This document shows positions 9,023 to 16,846 of a stretch of DNA of 64,000 nucleotides, one piece after another. The stretch is from the NCBI GenBank assembly GCA_001897995.1, contig MKRV01000260.1:62001-126000 (forward strand). The letters are read 5' to 3'. The stretch comes from Alphaproteobacteria bacterium 65-37. Its GTDB lineage: Bacteria > Pseudomonadota > Alphaproteobacteria > Reyranellales > Reyranellaceae. The translations under genes were made by a program, and so were the position numbers. Each line of letters starts with the position of its first letter. The first letter of the stretch is position 1. Under the pieces are notes generated by a model. The model did no database searches. It was given only the letters and a program-made list of their open reading frames with translations, and was not told the origin of the DNA.

Positions 9023-9484
9023 TCATCCGGCAGTTTTTTTTAATGCTCGCTCGATCGTCCTGGGATGAACCTCGATGCCGAGCTCGTCGCGGATCAACCT
9101 TGCAAGCCCCCGAGCGCGAACCGGCTCGCCCGGGACCAGCCGTGCCTGTAGGAACGCAAGAACCTCGCCGTGGACCTTGTGGGGGCCGTGGGGGCCTGGC
9201 CTCTTTGGGACCAGTCCCGCAATCCCTGCCGCATCGAAGTTCGCCTTCGCTTGGTAATAGGTCGGCCTGGAAACGCCATACTCGTCGGAAATGTCGGTCA
9301 CCGAGGCGTTGTCGATGGAGACGCGACGCAGCATCTCGTACTTGACCTGCACGGCGTCGTGCGGATCGAAAAACTCGCTTCCCTGAAACTTTGGATCGCG
9401 CACCTTCTCGGGCGTCGGATTGAGCGTGCCGTCCTCGAGGAGGGCGTCGGTCTTCGAGCGCTTGCTGTCGTGCTTCGCCGGCAC
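9023..9484 (-). CDS. Helix-turn-helix protein of the recombinase cassette
   Basis: A basic protein of 153 residues. It begins with a Lys/Arg-rich stretch, then GTLNPTPEKVRDPKF and DPHDAVQVKYEMLRRV, then a transposase-like helix-turn-helix (VTDISDEYGVSRPTYYQAKANF). A second DNA-binding-like part follows (ARGLARLIRDELGIEVHPRTIERAL). This type is found beside the same recombinase class in rhizobia. It may help define the recombination site or regulate the cassette; that is inference. The C-terminal codons run over an A8 tract. Confidence 0.75.
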   Translation of the reverse strand: MPAKHDSKRSKTDALLEDGTLNPTPEKVRDPKFQGSEFFDPHDAVQVKYEMLRRVSIDNASVTDISDEYGVSRPTYYQAKANFDAAGIAGLVPKRPGPHGPHKVHGEVLAFLQARLVPGEPVRARGLARLIRDELGIEVHPRTIERALKKTAG

Positions 9485-9660
9485 CGTCCGCTCCGAGCGC
9501 GCGAATCATTCGCGTAATTAGATTTATGCCGCAAAATGTGCAGATGTCAAGTCCGCGACAGCCGTCGATGGCACATAAGACGCCAGATTTTTGGGGAACG
9601 ATACAGACATAAGAAGATTGTTGCGGCATTAATCACCTTACATGTGCGGCGTAATCATCC

Positions 9661-9927
9661 TTACGGTTTGCGGCGCGATCGCGAGGCTGCTCTGTCGGAA
9701 AGGCGCTTCACCAAGCTGGCTAGCTCCATCAGGTCGACAGCACGCAAAAGTGCCCGTCCGTGACCGATGACGATCTCTGGATCCGGGCTCGCACGATCGG
9801 TCCATTGCGGAGGAACCGACCATACGGTGGCGCTGTCGCCCTGCAGTAAGAGGCGTTCGCCATACCGGTTGTATCGTTTGCCGACGCAAGGAAGCTGCCG
9901 CCCGAACAGTGGGTGGAATGGATGCAT
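9661..9927 (-). CDS. DUF5372-like small protein
   Basis: A protein of 88 residues starting MHPFHPLFGRQ, with PQWTDRASPDPEIV and GRALLRAVDLMELASLVKRL. The pattern resembles the DUF5372 family, found near recombinases and transposases in alphaproteobacteria. The frame is open for more than 500 bp upstream with no stop, so the start is uncertain; ATG 9927 was chosen because family similarity begins there. Function unknown. It is the first gene of the cassette, nearest its right border. Confidence 0.68.
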   Translation of the reverse strand: MHPFHPLFGRQLPCVGKRYNRYGERLLLQGDSATVWSVPPQWTDRASPDPEIVIGHGRALLRAVDLMELASLVKRLSDRAASRSRRKP

Positions 9928-9983
9928 CACCTGCACAAACTGCCGCGCTGCATTCGAAGAGTCTGCATTCTCAGTTGAGGTAC

Positions 9984-10094
9984 AAGCGGCTCGAGCGCGG
10001 GCGCTTTGTCTGGCCTCAGGCGAAGGACGGTGCGGTGACACTGACGCCCGCGCAACTACCGTCGCGCACGTGGCAGCCGGAGATGGCGGGCTGA
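9984..10094 (+). pseudogene. tnpB: IS66 TnpB, 3' fragment
   Basis: The frame resumes with KRLERGRFVWPQAKDGAVTL and LTPAQL, the usual C-terminal part of IS66 TnpB, then ends PSRTWQPEMAG and a stop. It continues the fragment ending at 6649. The part usually present between TPAQL and the final residues (a LLEGIDW-like stretch) is missing, so a small internal deletion is likely as well. Confidence 0.8.
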
Positions 10095-10145
10095 GCTGCG
10101 GCTTTGCGTTGCGGCGACGCGGAAGAATTCGGCACGATCCGCGTT

Positions 10146-11710
10146 GTGATTGATCTCTCCTCCCTCCCGAGCGACGTGCGCGCGCTGATCGAAGCGCAGG
10201 CGGCGACGATCGCGCGGCAGGACGCGGAACTGATCGCGCAGCGCGATAGGATCGCGGCGATGCAGCTGCAACTCGAACGACTGCGGCGTATGCAGTTCGG
10301 CCGCTCCTCCGAGAAGATCGCCGCCGAGATCGCACAGCTGACGCTGGCGCTGGAGGACCTCGAGGCCGGTGCCGCTCGGAACGAGGCGTTGACCGGTAGC
10401 GCGCGGGTGACTCCGGCCGGTGCCTCGCACGAACTGCCGGCGCGGCGTCCGCTGCCCGATCATCTGCCGCGGATGACGGTGACCCATGAGACCGCGTGCA
10501 CATGTCCGCAGTGCGGCGGCGCGCTGCGCAGGCTCGGCGAGGATGTCACGGAGGTGCTCGACTACGTGCCGGCGTCGTTCCGGGTGATCCGTCACGTCCG
10601 GCCAAAATTCTCCTGCCGGACGTGCGAGGGCATCAGCCAGGCACCCGTGCCGGACCTGCCGATCCGTCGCGGGCGCGCCTCGCCGGCGCTGCTCGCCCAC
10701 GTGCTCGTCGCGAAGTTCGCCGATCATCTGCCGCTGTATCGGCAAAGCGAGCTCTACGAGCGGTCAGGCGTAGACCTCGAGCGCTCGACGCTGGCGGATT
10801 GGGTGGGCCAGTGCAGCGCCCTGCTGCGCCCGCTGATCGATGCGCTCGAACGCCATGTCATGGCGGGCGAGCGGGTGCATGCCGACGACACGCCAGTGCC
10901 GGTGCTGGCCCCGGGCGCGGGAAAGACCAAAACCGGTCGCCTGTGGGCCTATCTGCGCGATGAGCGGCCCTATGCCGGGGCGGCCGCACCTGCCGTGCTC
11001 TACCGCTACAGCCCGGATCGCCGGGGCGACCATCCGCGCAGCCATCTCGCCGCGTTCAAAGGCGTGCTGCACGCGGATGGCTACGCTGGGTTCAACGGGC
11101 TCTACGATGGGGGGAGCATCGTCGAAGCCGCGTGCTGGGCGCATGTGCGACGCAAGTTCTTCGACCTGCATGCGACCGGCAAAGCGCCGCTGGCGACCGA
11201 GGCGCTGAACCGGATCCGGGGTCTCTACGCGATCGAGGGCGAGATCCGCGGCCGGCCGCCCAACGACCGCCGCCACGCCGCCAGACGAGAGCCGGGCCGC
11301 TGCTCGCGGACATAAAGACTTGGCTGGAGGCAACGCTGCGGCGCGTTCCGCAGCGCGGTGATCTCGCGGCCGCACTCCGTTACGCGCTCGCCCGCTGGAC
11401 GGCACTGACACGCTACACCGATGACGGCACCATCGAGATCGACAACAACCCCGTCGAACGCGCGATCCGGCCGATCGCCTTGGGTCGGAAAAACTGGCTG
11501 TTTGCGGGATCCGACGCAGGTGGCGTGCGCGCTGCAGCCATCGCTTCCCTGATCGCAACTGCGCGGCTCAACGATGTCGAGCCGGAAGCCTATCTGCGCC
11601 ACCTCCTCGAGCGCATCGCAACACATCCGATCAACCGTGTCGCCGATCTGCTGCCCTGGCATTGCCGCGACCTCATCAGCGACAAATCGGAAACCCTCGC
11701 GGCCGCCTGA
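10146..11710 (+). pseudogene. tnpC: IS66 transposase TnpC, frameshifted
   Basis: The IS66 DDE transposase. It has an N-terminal coiled coil (AQAATIARQDAELIAQRDRI, then LRRMQFGRSSEKI), a zinc-binding CPQCGG...C..C motif and a catalytic domain with VHADDTPVPV, HADGYAGFN and IDNNPVERAIRPIALGRKNW. Near 11265-11285 the reading frame changes: after IRGRPPNDRRHA the family sequence continues in another forward frame with RAGPLLADIKTWLEATL up to 11710. Without a frameshift the product ends at 11315. I start it at GTG 10146. The shift could be decay or a base-calling error. Confidence 0.83.
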
Positions 11711-11758
11711 CACAGCAGCGTCAATCTCCCACAGCCGCGCGTCAGACCGGACGGTTAC

Positions 11759-12180
11759 CGACCAGCGCACGGCTTCGACCTACATCTTCGGCGCCATCTG
11801 CCCGCAGGACGGCAAGGCGGCCGGGCTCATCCTGCCATGGTGCAACGTCGAAGCGATGGACCTGCACTTGGCCGAGATCTCGGCCAAGGTCGCGCCGGGC
11901 CGCCACGCGGCGCTGCTACTGGGACCAGGCCGGCTGGCACATGTCGGAGCGGCTTGCTGTGCCGCCCAACATCACCATCGTGCCGCTGCCCGCCAAATGC
12001 CCGGAGCTGAACCCGCAGGAAAACGTCTGGGAGTTCATGCGCGACAACTGGCTCTCGAACCGAGTGTTCGCCTGCTACGACGACATCGTCGACCATTGCG
12101 CGGACGCATGGAACAAACTCGAGGACCAACCCTGGCGCATCATGACCCTGGGATTGCGCGACTGGGCGCACGGGTTCTGA
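11759..12180 (+). pseudogene. IS630-family transposase, 3' part
   Basis: This continues the IS630 gene interrupted at 5965. The frame picks up with TASTYIFGAICPQDGKAAG, reaches EAMDLHLAEISAKV, and then a one-base change near 11925 shifts the frame before DQAGWHMSERL, which carries the second catalytic Asp. The last part has CPELNPQENVWEFMRDNWLSN with the catalytic Glu and stops at 12180. The gene is therefore damaged twice, by the IS66 insertion and by this small indel. Positions 11759-11766 are the right copy of the IS66 target duplication. Confidence 0.85.
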
Positions 12181-12196
12181 TCACAGAGGATTGGTA

Positions 12197-12625
12197 TTAG
12201 GCCGCGACGACGGTGATCGTCTTGACGTCTGGGGTCGCCGCCGGTTCGTGACCGAAGCGGAATTCCGCATCGTCGATCCACATACGGTGCAAAATTGTTG
12301 CGAGTTTGCGACCGACCGCGACACGCGGGCGCGCCATTCCACGACGTTTGGCGATCTTCATGCCCATGCCCGCAAGGCACCATTTCTTGCTGCGAATGAG
12401 GAGCGAATGCGCCGCTTCGTAGAGCGCCGTTCGCGTCAGTTCGTCGCCACATCAGCTGATCCGCCCTTGAAGATCCGTCTCGTGGGACTGGTAGCGTCGT
12501 GGGGTGAGCCCCAGATGAGCGCCGACGTCCCTCGATTTCCTGAACCGCTCGGGCTGGTCGATCGGCGCCCGGAACGCGAGCGCCGTCAGTGGACCTGATC
12601 CCACGCCATATTGCTCACTCATCCC
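12197..12625 (-). pseudogene. IS110-family transposase, C-terminal remnant
   Basis: Reading the minus strand from about 12625, the frame gives [37 protein letters not shown], typical of the C-terminal half of IS110/IS902 transposases. At 12452 a stop or frame break interrupts it. It then continues as CGDELTRTALYEAAH..L.RSKKWCLAG, AKRRGMARPRVAVGRKLA and LHRMWIDDAEFRFG, ending at TAA 12197. The N-terminal half is missing; the remnant begins next to a run of 11 G. Confidence 0.72.
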
Positions 12626-12630
12626 GCAGC

Positions 12631-12641
12631 GGGGGGGGGGG
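12631..12641. repeat. Homopolymer run of 11 G
   Basis: Eleven consecutive G residues at the upstream edge of the IS110 remnant, followed closely by two CCATGG palindromes. No intact gene spans it. Confidence 0.85.
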
Positions 12642-12710
12642 CCATGGCCAACATCCTGATGTTTACCATGGTGAACCACATTCCCCCGCGTCGGGAATCC
12701 CTCACATGAG

Positions 12711-12857
12711 TCAGCCACCCCGCAGGTTGGTATCAGCCAAGAGCGACGCAGTTGCTCGCCCGATTTCCGACCCGCCGCCAGTGACGATCGCTACTTTGCT
12801 CGCGATATGTTGTTTTGCCTCGCGAATTCGTCCGGTTGGAACCACGGGCGACAGCAT
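12711..12857 (-). pseudogene. Short-chain dehydrogenase, N-terminal stub
   Basis: A 48-codon open frame on the minus strand contains [20 protein letters not shown], the glycine-rich NAD(P)-binding start of short-chain dehydrogenases, then stops after an unrelated NLRGG. The rest of a normal 250-residue SDR is absent. It lies just downstream of the monooxygenase gene on the same strand, so it was probably the next gene of that operon before an insertion or deletion removed it. Confidence 0.6.
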
Positions 12858-12887
12858 GAGTTTGCCGACGCCCGCATCGAGAAGAAA

Positions 12888-14536
12888 TCACTGTGCGGCG
12901 ATTTCTTCGGCATGCTTCTTGACAAGCACGAAGTTGGGAAAGCCCTTGTCCAACTCCTCGTACAACGCGGCGCGATAGGCCGGCTGTCCGCCGATAAATG
13001 GCTGGATCTCAGGCCGTTTGCCCGGAACATTTGCTGCCATGTACCACGATTTCGCCTTTACAAAGAGGCTCATTTCGCCTAGGTCATGGCAGCGCTTGCC
13101 CCATGCTTCGGCCGCGTCGCGACTAGCCTCGAATCGGCGGATGCCCATTTTGTCCATGTTCTCAATGAACTTCACCACCCAGTCGCCCTCGAGTTCAGCG
13201 CCAGTCGGCCCATTGACGAAGGCCGAGGGGGACTGAAGCGCGTAAGTGTAGAGCAGGTTTGGATAGCCGGGCACTGCCTTGCCTAGATACGTCAGAGACT
13301 GCTCTTTCCACAGATCGCCCACCGTCCGGCCACGCGCATCCTTGATGTCGACCGCAGAGATAGCGCCGGTACATGTGTCGAAGCCGATGGCATAAACGAT
13401 TATATCGACCTCGTGCTCCTTGCCTCCGGATACAATTCCTTTCTCGGTGATCCTCTCGATCGGTGTGGCCTTCAGGTTAACGAGATCGACATTGTCCTGA
13501 TTATAAAGGTCGAAATACCACTGCTGGAGGCAGGGGCGTTTCGTTCCGAAGGGGTGGGGCGGCTCGGTCGGGGCCAGAACCTCGATTAAATGTTCCTTCT
13601 TGATCAGCTTGCGCGTCTCGTCCCGCCAGAAGTTATAGTGCGCACGATTGCATTCTTCATCGAAGAATAAATCCGCCGGCGCGGCGAGCCAAAAGGTGAA
13701 GCCTTTCTGATCCCAGTTAAAGCGCATGATTTTCTGGCGCTCATCTGCGCTCATCTCATTCCACGGCTTGTAGATCAAATCATAGGCAAAGCCGGCAAAT
13801 GTTTGCTTCGTTCTCTCCATCACTGGCGGGAACATCGCCTTAAGTTTCTCGTATTCCTCCCGAGTATACTTCTCCTGCCCCATCGGTAGAGCAAGGTTCG
13901 GGGTCCGCTGGTAGACGGTGAGATGCTCCGCCTCGCGTGACGCTTCCTGGATGATCTGCACGCCTGAAGCACCCGTCCCGATGACAGCAACTCGCTTGCC
14001 TTTCATCGAGACGCCGTCGCGCGGCCAACGTGCCGAATGATAGGATTGCCCCTTAAAAGTCTCCGCGCCGGGGAAGGACGGCGTGACCGGCTGCGTTGTC
14101 GATCCCATTCCAAGCACAAGATATCGGGCGGTCAGGCTCTGGCCGTCGCTCGTCCGTACCTGCCAAACACCGTTTGCCTCGTCGAACGTCGTGCCGATGA
14201 CCCTGGTCTTGAAGGTCATGTAGGGACGGATGCCCCATTTGTCCGCGACATAGTTGAAGTAGGACTTCAGCTCCCTCCAGCCTGGGAATTTCTCCGTGAA
14301 ATAATAATCCTTCCAAAGCGCCGGGTCGGTGTACTGGTAGACCCACACCTCCGAGTCAACGCGTGCCCCGGGGTAAAATGGTTCTTATCCCAAGTTCCTC
14401 CAGGCCCCTCACCATCGTCGAATAGATGGACCTTGTAGTTTCGTTTCACCAGTTCATGCAGGATGTAAAGGCCGGAGAATCCAGCCCCGACGACCAACAC
14501 ATCCAGATCGGCTGCCTTCTTGACTTGAGCGTCCAT
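12888..14536 (-). pseudogene. Baeyer-Villiger flavin monooxygenase, one-base frameshift
   Basis: The enzyme inserts oxygen next to a ketone to give an ester or lactone, using FAD and NADPH. ATG 14536 has a GAGGGGA ribosome site and opens with the FAD Rossmann motif VVGAGFSGLY, then GPGGTWDKNH. Around 14368-14378 one base is missing relative to the family; correcting it joins the frame to WVYQYTDPALWKDYYFTEKF. The second part has the Baeyer-Villiger fingerprint FKGQSYHSARWP and a second Rossmann motif IGTGASGVQ, and ends at 12888. The total is about 549 residues, normal for the family. The shift sits in a C/G run, so a sequencing error is possible and the gene may be intact. Confidence 0.85.
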
Positions 14537-14696
14537 GTTCGTTCCCCTCTTATTATGTGATGAATATTTTTGTGCACTCCCTGTCCCCTGGCGAAGGGCC
14601 TGGGCACGGGTAATTCGATTCCAAGAGAGCATCGTCGCGGAGCACAGACTTGCATTCATCCGGCTCGCGCGATTGCTGCATTTCTCCCTGTCGGAA

Positions 14697-15611
14697 TCAG
14701 CTCAGACCAAGCTTCGGGCGAACCCACTCGGCCATGCGCTTAATCGCATCGTCGGCTTCAGGCGCAGTACCAGCGAGAAACTGGAAGACGTGCTGCATGT
14801 CGGGGAAAACATCGATTCTAACGTCCACGCCCGCTTTCTTCGCTCGCTCCGCTATCCGCCGGCTGTCGTCGAGAAGAGTCTCGGCGTCTCCGACCGTGAT
14901 GTATATCGGTGGGAATTTCGAATATTCAGTGTAAAGCGGATTTGCCAAAGGATCCTTTGGATTGCCCTTCTCACCGATGAAAAGACTACCTAAGCCCGTG
15001 GTGGTGTCTCGAGAAACCAGCGCGTCCCTGTCCTTGTTCGTGTCGTACGTTTGGCCCGAGGTGTCCATTCCGGCCCAAGGGGACATCGGGATGGTTGCCA
15101 CCGGAAGCGGCAACCCCTTATCCCGCGCGGCGGCGATTGTCGTGAGCGCAAGCGCACCGCCGGCTGAGTCGCCCGTCAACGCGATATGTTGCGGTTTCAA
15201 CCCCTCCCGTTCCAGTAACCAGCGATAGGCGGTGACCATATCGTTGACGGGACCTGGATGCGGATTCTCGGGGGCGCGCCGATAATCGACGATCAGCGCC
15301 CGGCAGCCGACCGCCTTGGCGATATGCCCAAAGAGCTTGCGGTGGGTGTACATCGAGCCGACGACATAACCGCCTCCATGCGAGCAAAGCAGAACGCGAT
15401 CACGGACAGCACCGTGGGGCACCGCCCACATAGCCGGAATCCCTTCGACCTCGATCTCCAGGTAGTCGACGCCCCTGGGATCGGCGGTCACGTCGCCCCA
15501 ATGGCTGAACAGACGTCGGATCTCGTCGAGGCCCATGTCCGGCTTGGCCGTCATCGCGGCGACCCATGACCGGTAGAGATCGGCGAGCTCTGCGGATTCC
15601 TTGCTTGGCAT
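14697..15611 (-). CDS. Alpha/beta hydrolase, hormone-sensitive-lipase type esterase
   Basis: A protein of 304 residues. It has the oxyanion-hole motif SHGGGYVVGS (residues 77-86), the nucleophile elbow TGDSAGG with Ser149, a likely acid in GDAETLL and a histidine in MQHVF near the C-terminus: the HSL (family IV) esterase layout. ATG 15611 has AAGGAAG upstream; longer open frames extend far into the neighbouring gene's antisense and are not real. It lies between the monooxygenase and alcohol dehydrogenase genes, so it probably hydrolyses the ester or lactone made by the Baeyer-Villiger enzyme. That role is inferred from position. Confidence 0.88.
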   Translation of the reverse strand: MPSKESAELADLYRSWVAAMTAKPDMGLDEIRRLFSHWGDVTADPRGVDYLEIEVEGIPAMWAVPHGAVRDRVLLCSHGGGYVVGSMYTHRKLFGHIAKAVGCRALIVDYRRAPENPHPGPVNDMVTAYRWLLEREGLKPQHIALTGDSAGGALALTTIAAARDKGLPLPVATIPMSPWAGMDTSGQTYDTNKDRDALVSRDTTTGLGSLFIGEKGNPKDPLANPLYTEYSKFPPIYITVGDAETLLDDSRRIAERAKKAGVDVRIDVFPDMQHVFQFLAGTAPEADDAIKRMAEWVRPKLGLS

Positions 15612-15682
15612 ATCGGTGCTTCCTTCCCTTGGTGAGCGGAGGTATTCGGTCCCCTCCACGTATGGACACGCGGCAGTTCCCT

Positions 15683-16792
15683 TCACGGAACGAGGCTTGC
15701 GCGCAGCACGGCGCGCCTGTCCGCCTGAGCGAAAGCCTCGTTGATCTGGTCCAGCGGAAATTTGGCGCTGAGCAGCTGGTCGAGCGGCAGCCTGTCGCGG
15801 TTGCGCTCGAGGAAACGAAGCGCCTTGCCGAGCGTGTACGGCTCGTAGAGCGCGACGCCGAGCATCGACTTGTTGGTCATGACGAGGCGCGACGGATCGA
15901 ACGGGTGGCTCTGGCCGGCGTTGATGTTGCCGATGCCCACATAGCGGCCGAACTGCGCGAGCATGCGTATGCCCTCCGGCACCACGTCGGCGCGCCCGAC
16001 CAGCTCCATCACAATGTCGGCGCCCCGGCCATCGGTAAGCGCCTTGACCTGATTCACGCGCGACTTTTCGTCCGTCTCCTCGGCGATGTTGATGGTGACG
16101 TCCGCCCCGAACCGCTTCGCCATCGCGAGCCTGTCGCTGATTGCGTCGAGCACGACGACGAGCCGCGCCCCGAAGGCTTTCGCGACCGCCGTCGCATAGA
16201 GGCCGAGGCCGCCGGCGCCCTGGATCACCACGGTCTCGTCGAAGGAAAGGTTCGCCCGCTCGAACCCGGCGATGACCTGCGCCAGGGCGCAGTTCGCGCC
16301 GGCGACGATTTCGAGGGGAAGCTTGGGCGGCACCTTGTAGATGGTCGAGCCCGGCTTCACGTAAAAATACTCGCCGTAGCCTCCGACGAAATGCGGCCAT
16401 TCGGTAGCGTCGCCGGTCATCGCCATGTCGATGTGGTCGCAGGCGGCGCGGCGTCCGCGCAGGCAGGAAGGGCAGTGACCGCAGCCGGTGAAATAGGCGA
16501 AGACGACGTGGTCGCCCTCGTGAAGCGGCTCGCCGTTGCTGTCGCGATCCACGTCCCGGCCGAGCGCGGCGATTGTGCCCGTCATCTCGTGGCCGAGCAC
16601 CGTGGGCAGCTTGCCGCCGAGGCCAGCAAGCCGGAAGTCGCCGCGCCATGCATGCAGGTCCGAGCCGCAGATATTGGCAATCCGCACACGCACGAGGACC
16701 GCGCCGGGCCGGGGCTCCGGCACCGGCATTTCGGCCATATCGAAGGGCTGTCGTGGCCCCCGGAACAAAGCGACGCGGCCGGTAGCAGACAT
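15683..16792 (-). CDS. Zinc-dependent alcohol dehydrogenase (medium-chain)
   Basis: A protein of 369 residues. It has the catalytic zinc ligands in ANICGSDLH and LGHEMTG, a structural-zinc loop with four cysteines (GCGHCPSCLRGRRAAC), and the NAD(P)-binding GAGGLGLYA with an acidic residue (LDAI) two strands on, suggesting NAD. ATG 16792 follows AGGAGG; an upstream start at 16840 is possible but has no such site. It probably oxidises the alcohol in the ketone/ester pathway encoded around it, or makes the ketone from a secondary alcohol. It is 54 bp from the ligase gene and 71 bp from the esterase gene. Confidence 0.88.
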   Translation of the reverse strand: MSATGRVALFRGPRQPFDMAEMPVPEPRPGAVLVRVRIANICGSDLHAWRGDFRLAGLGGKLPTVLGHEMTGTIAALGRDVDRDSNGEPLHEGDHVVFAYFTGCGHCPSCLRGRRAACDHIDMAMTGDATEWPHFVGGYGEYFYVKPGSTIYKVPPKLPLEIVAGANCALAQVIAGFERANLSFDETVVIQGAGGLGLYATAVAKAFGARLVVVLDAISDRLAMAKRFGADVTINIAEETDEKSRVNQVKALTDGRGADIVMELVGRADVVPEGIRMLAQFGRYVGIGNINAGQSHPFDPSRLVMTNKSMLGVALYEPYTLGKALRFLERNRDRLPLDQLLSAKFPLDQINEAFAQADRRAVLRASLVP

Positions 16793-16846
16793 TTTAGAGA
16801 GTCCTCCTAGTCTGGAACACGAGCGGCATGCGGATGGCATGGACGG

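Larger units (their letters stand above)
6647..9984 (-). mobile_element. Serine-recombinase cassette (DUF5372-like, HTH, small ORF, recombinase) inserted in IS66 tnpB
   Basis: Its borders come from where tnpB homology stops and resumes. The left native sequence ends ...TTCGCCA (6646) and the right resumes CAAGCGGCTC (from 9983). The shared CA is compatible with a 2-bp crossover core, as expected for a serine recombinase, and no terminal inverted repeats are seen. All its genes are on the minus strand: a DUF5372-like gene (9927), an HTH gene (9484), a small ORF (8964) and a large serine recombinase (8734). I recall the same gene set as a recurring accessory unit in rhizobial genomes. Confidence 0.72.
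5965..11758 (+). mobile_element. IS66-family insertion sequence, itself interrupted by a 3.3-kb recombinase cassette
   Basis: The left end GTAACCGCCCGGT and the reverse complement of the right end GTAACCGTCCGGT form imperfect terminal inverted repeats (12 of 13). The element carries the usual three genes in order: tnpA (6023), tnpB (6442, split) and tnpC (10146, frameshifted). It is flanked by perfect 8-bp direct repeats and sits inside the IS630 transposase gene. With tnpB interrupted and tnpC frameshifted it is probably immobile on its own. Confidence 0.9.

Noticed and set aside
5957-11766. Composite transposon carrying cargo genes
   Set aside because: Only one IS66 copy is present; the inner DNA is itself a recombinase cassette that breaks tnpB, so it is a nested insertion rather than a transposon bounded by two IS copies.
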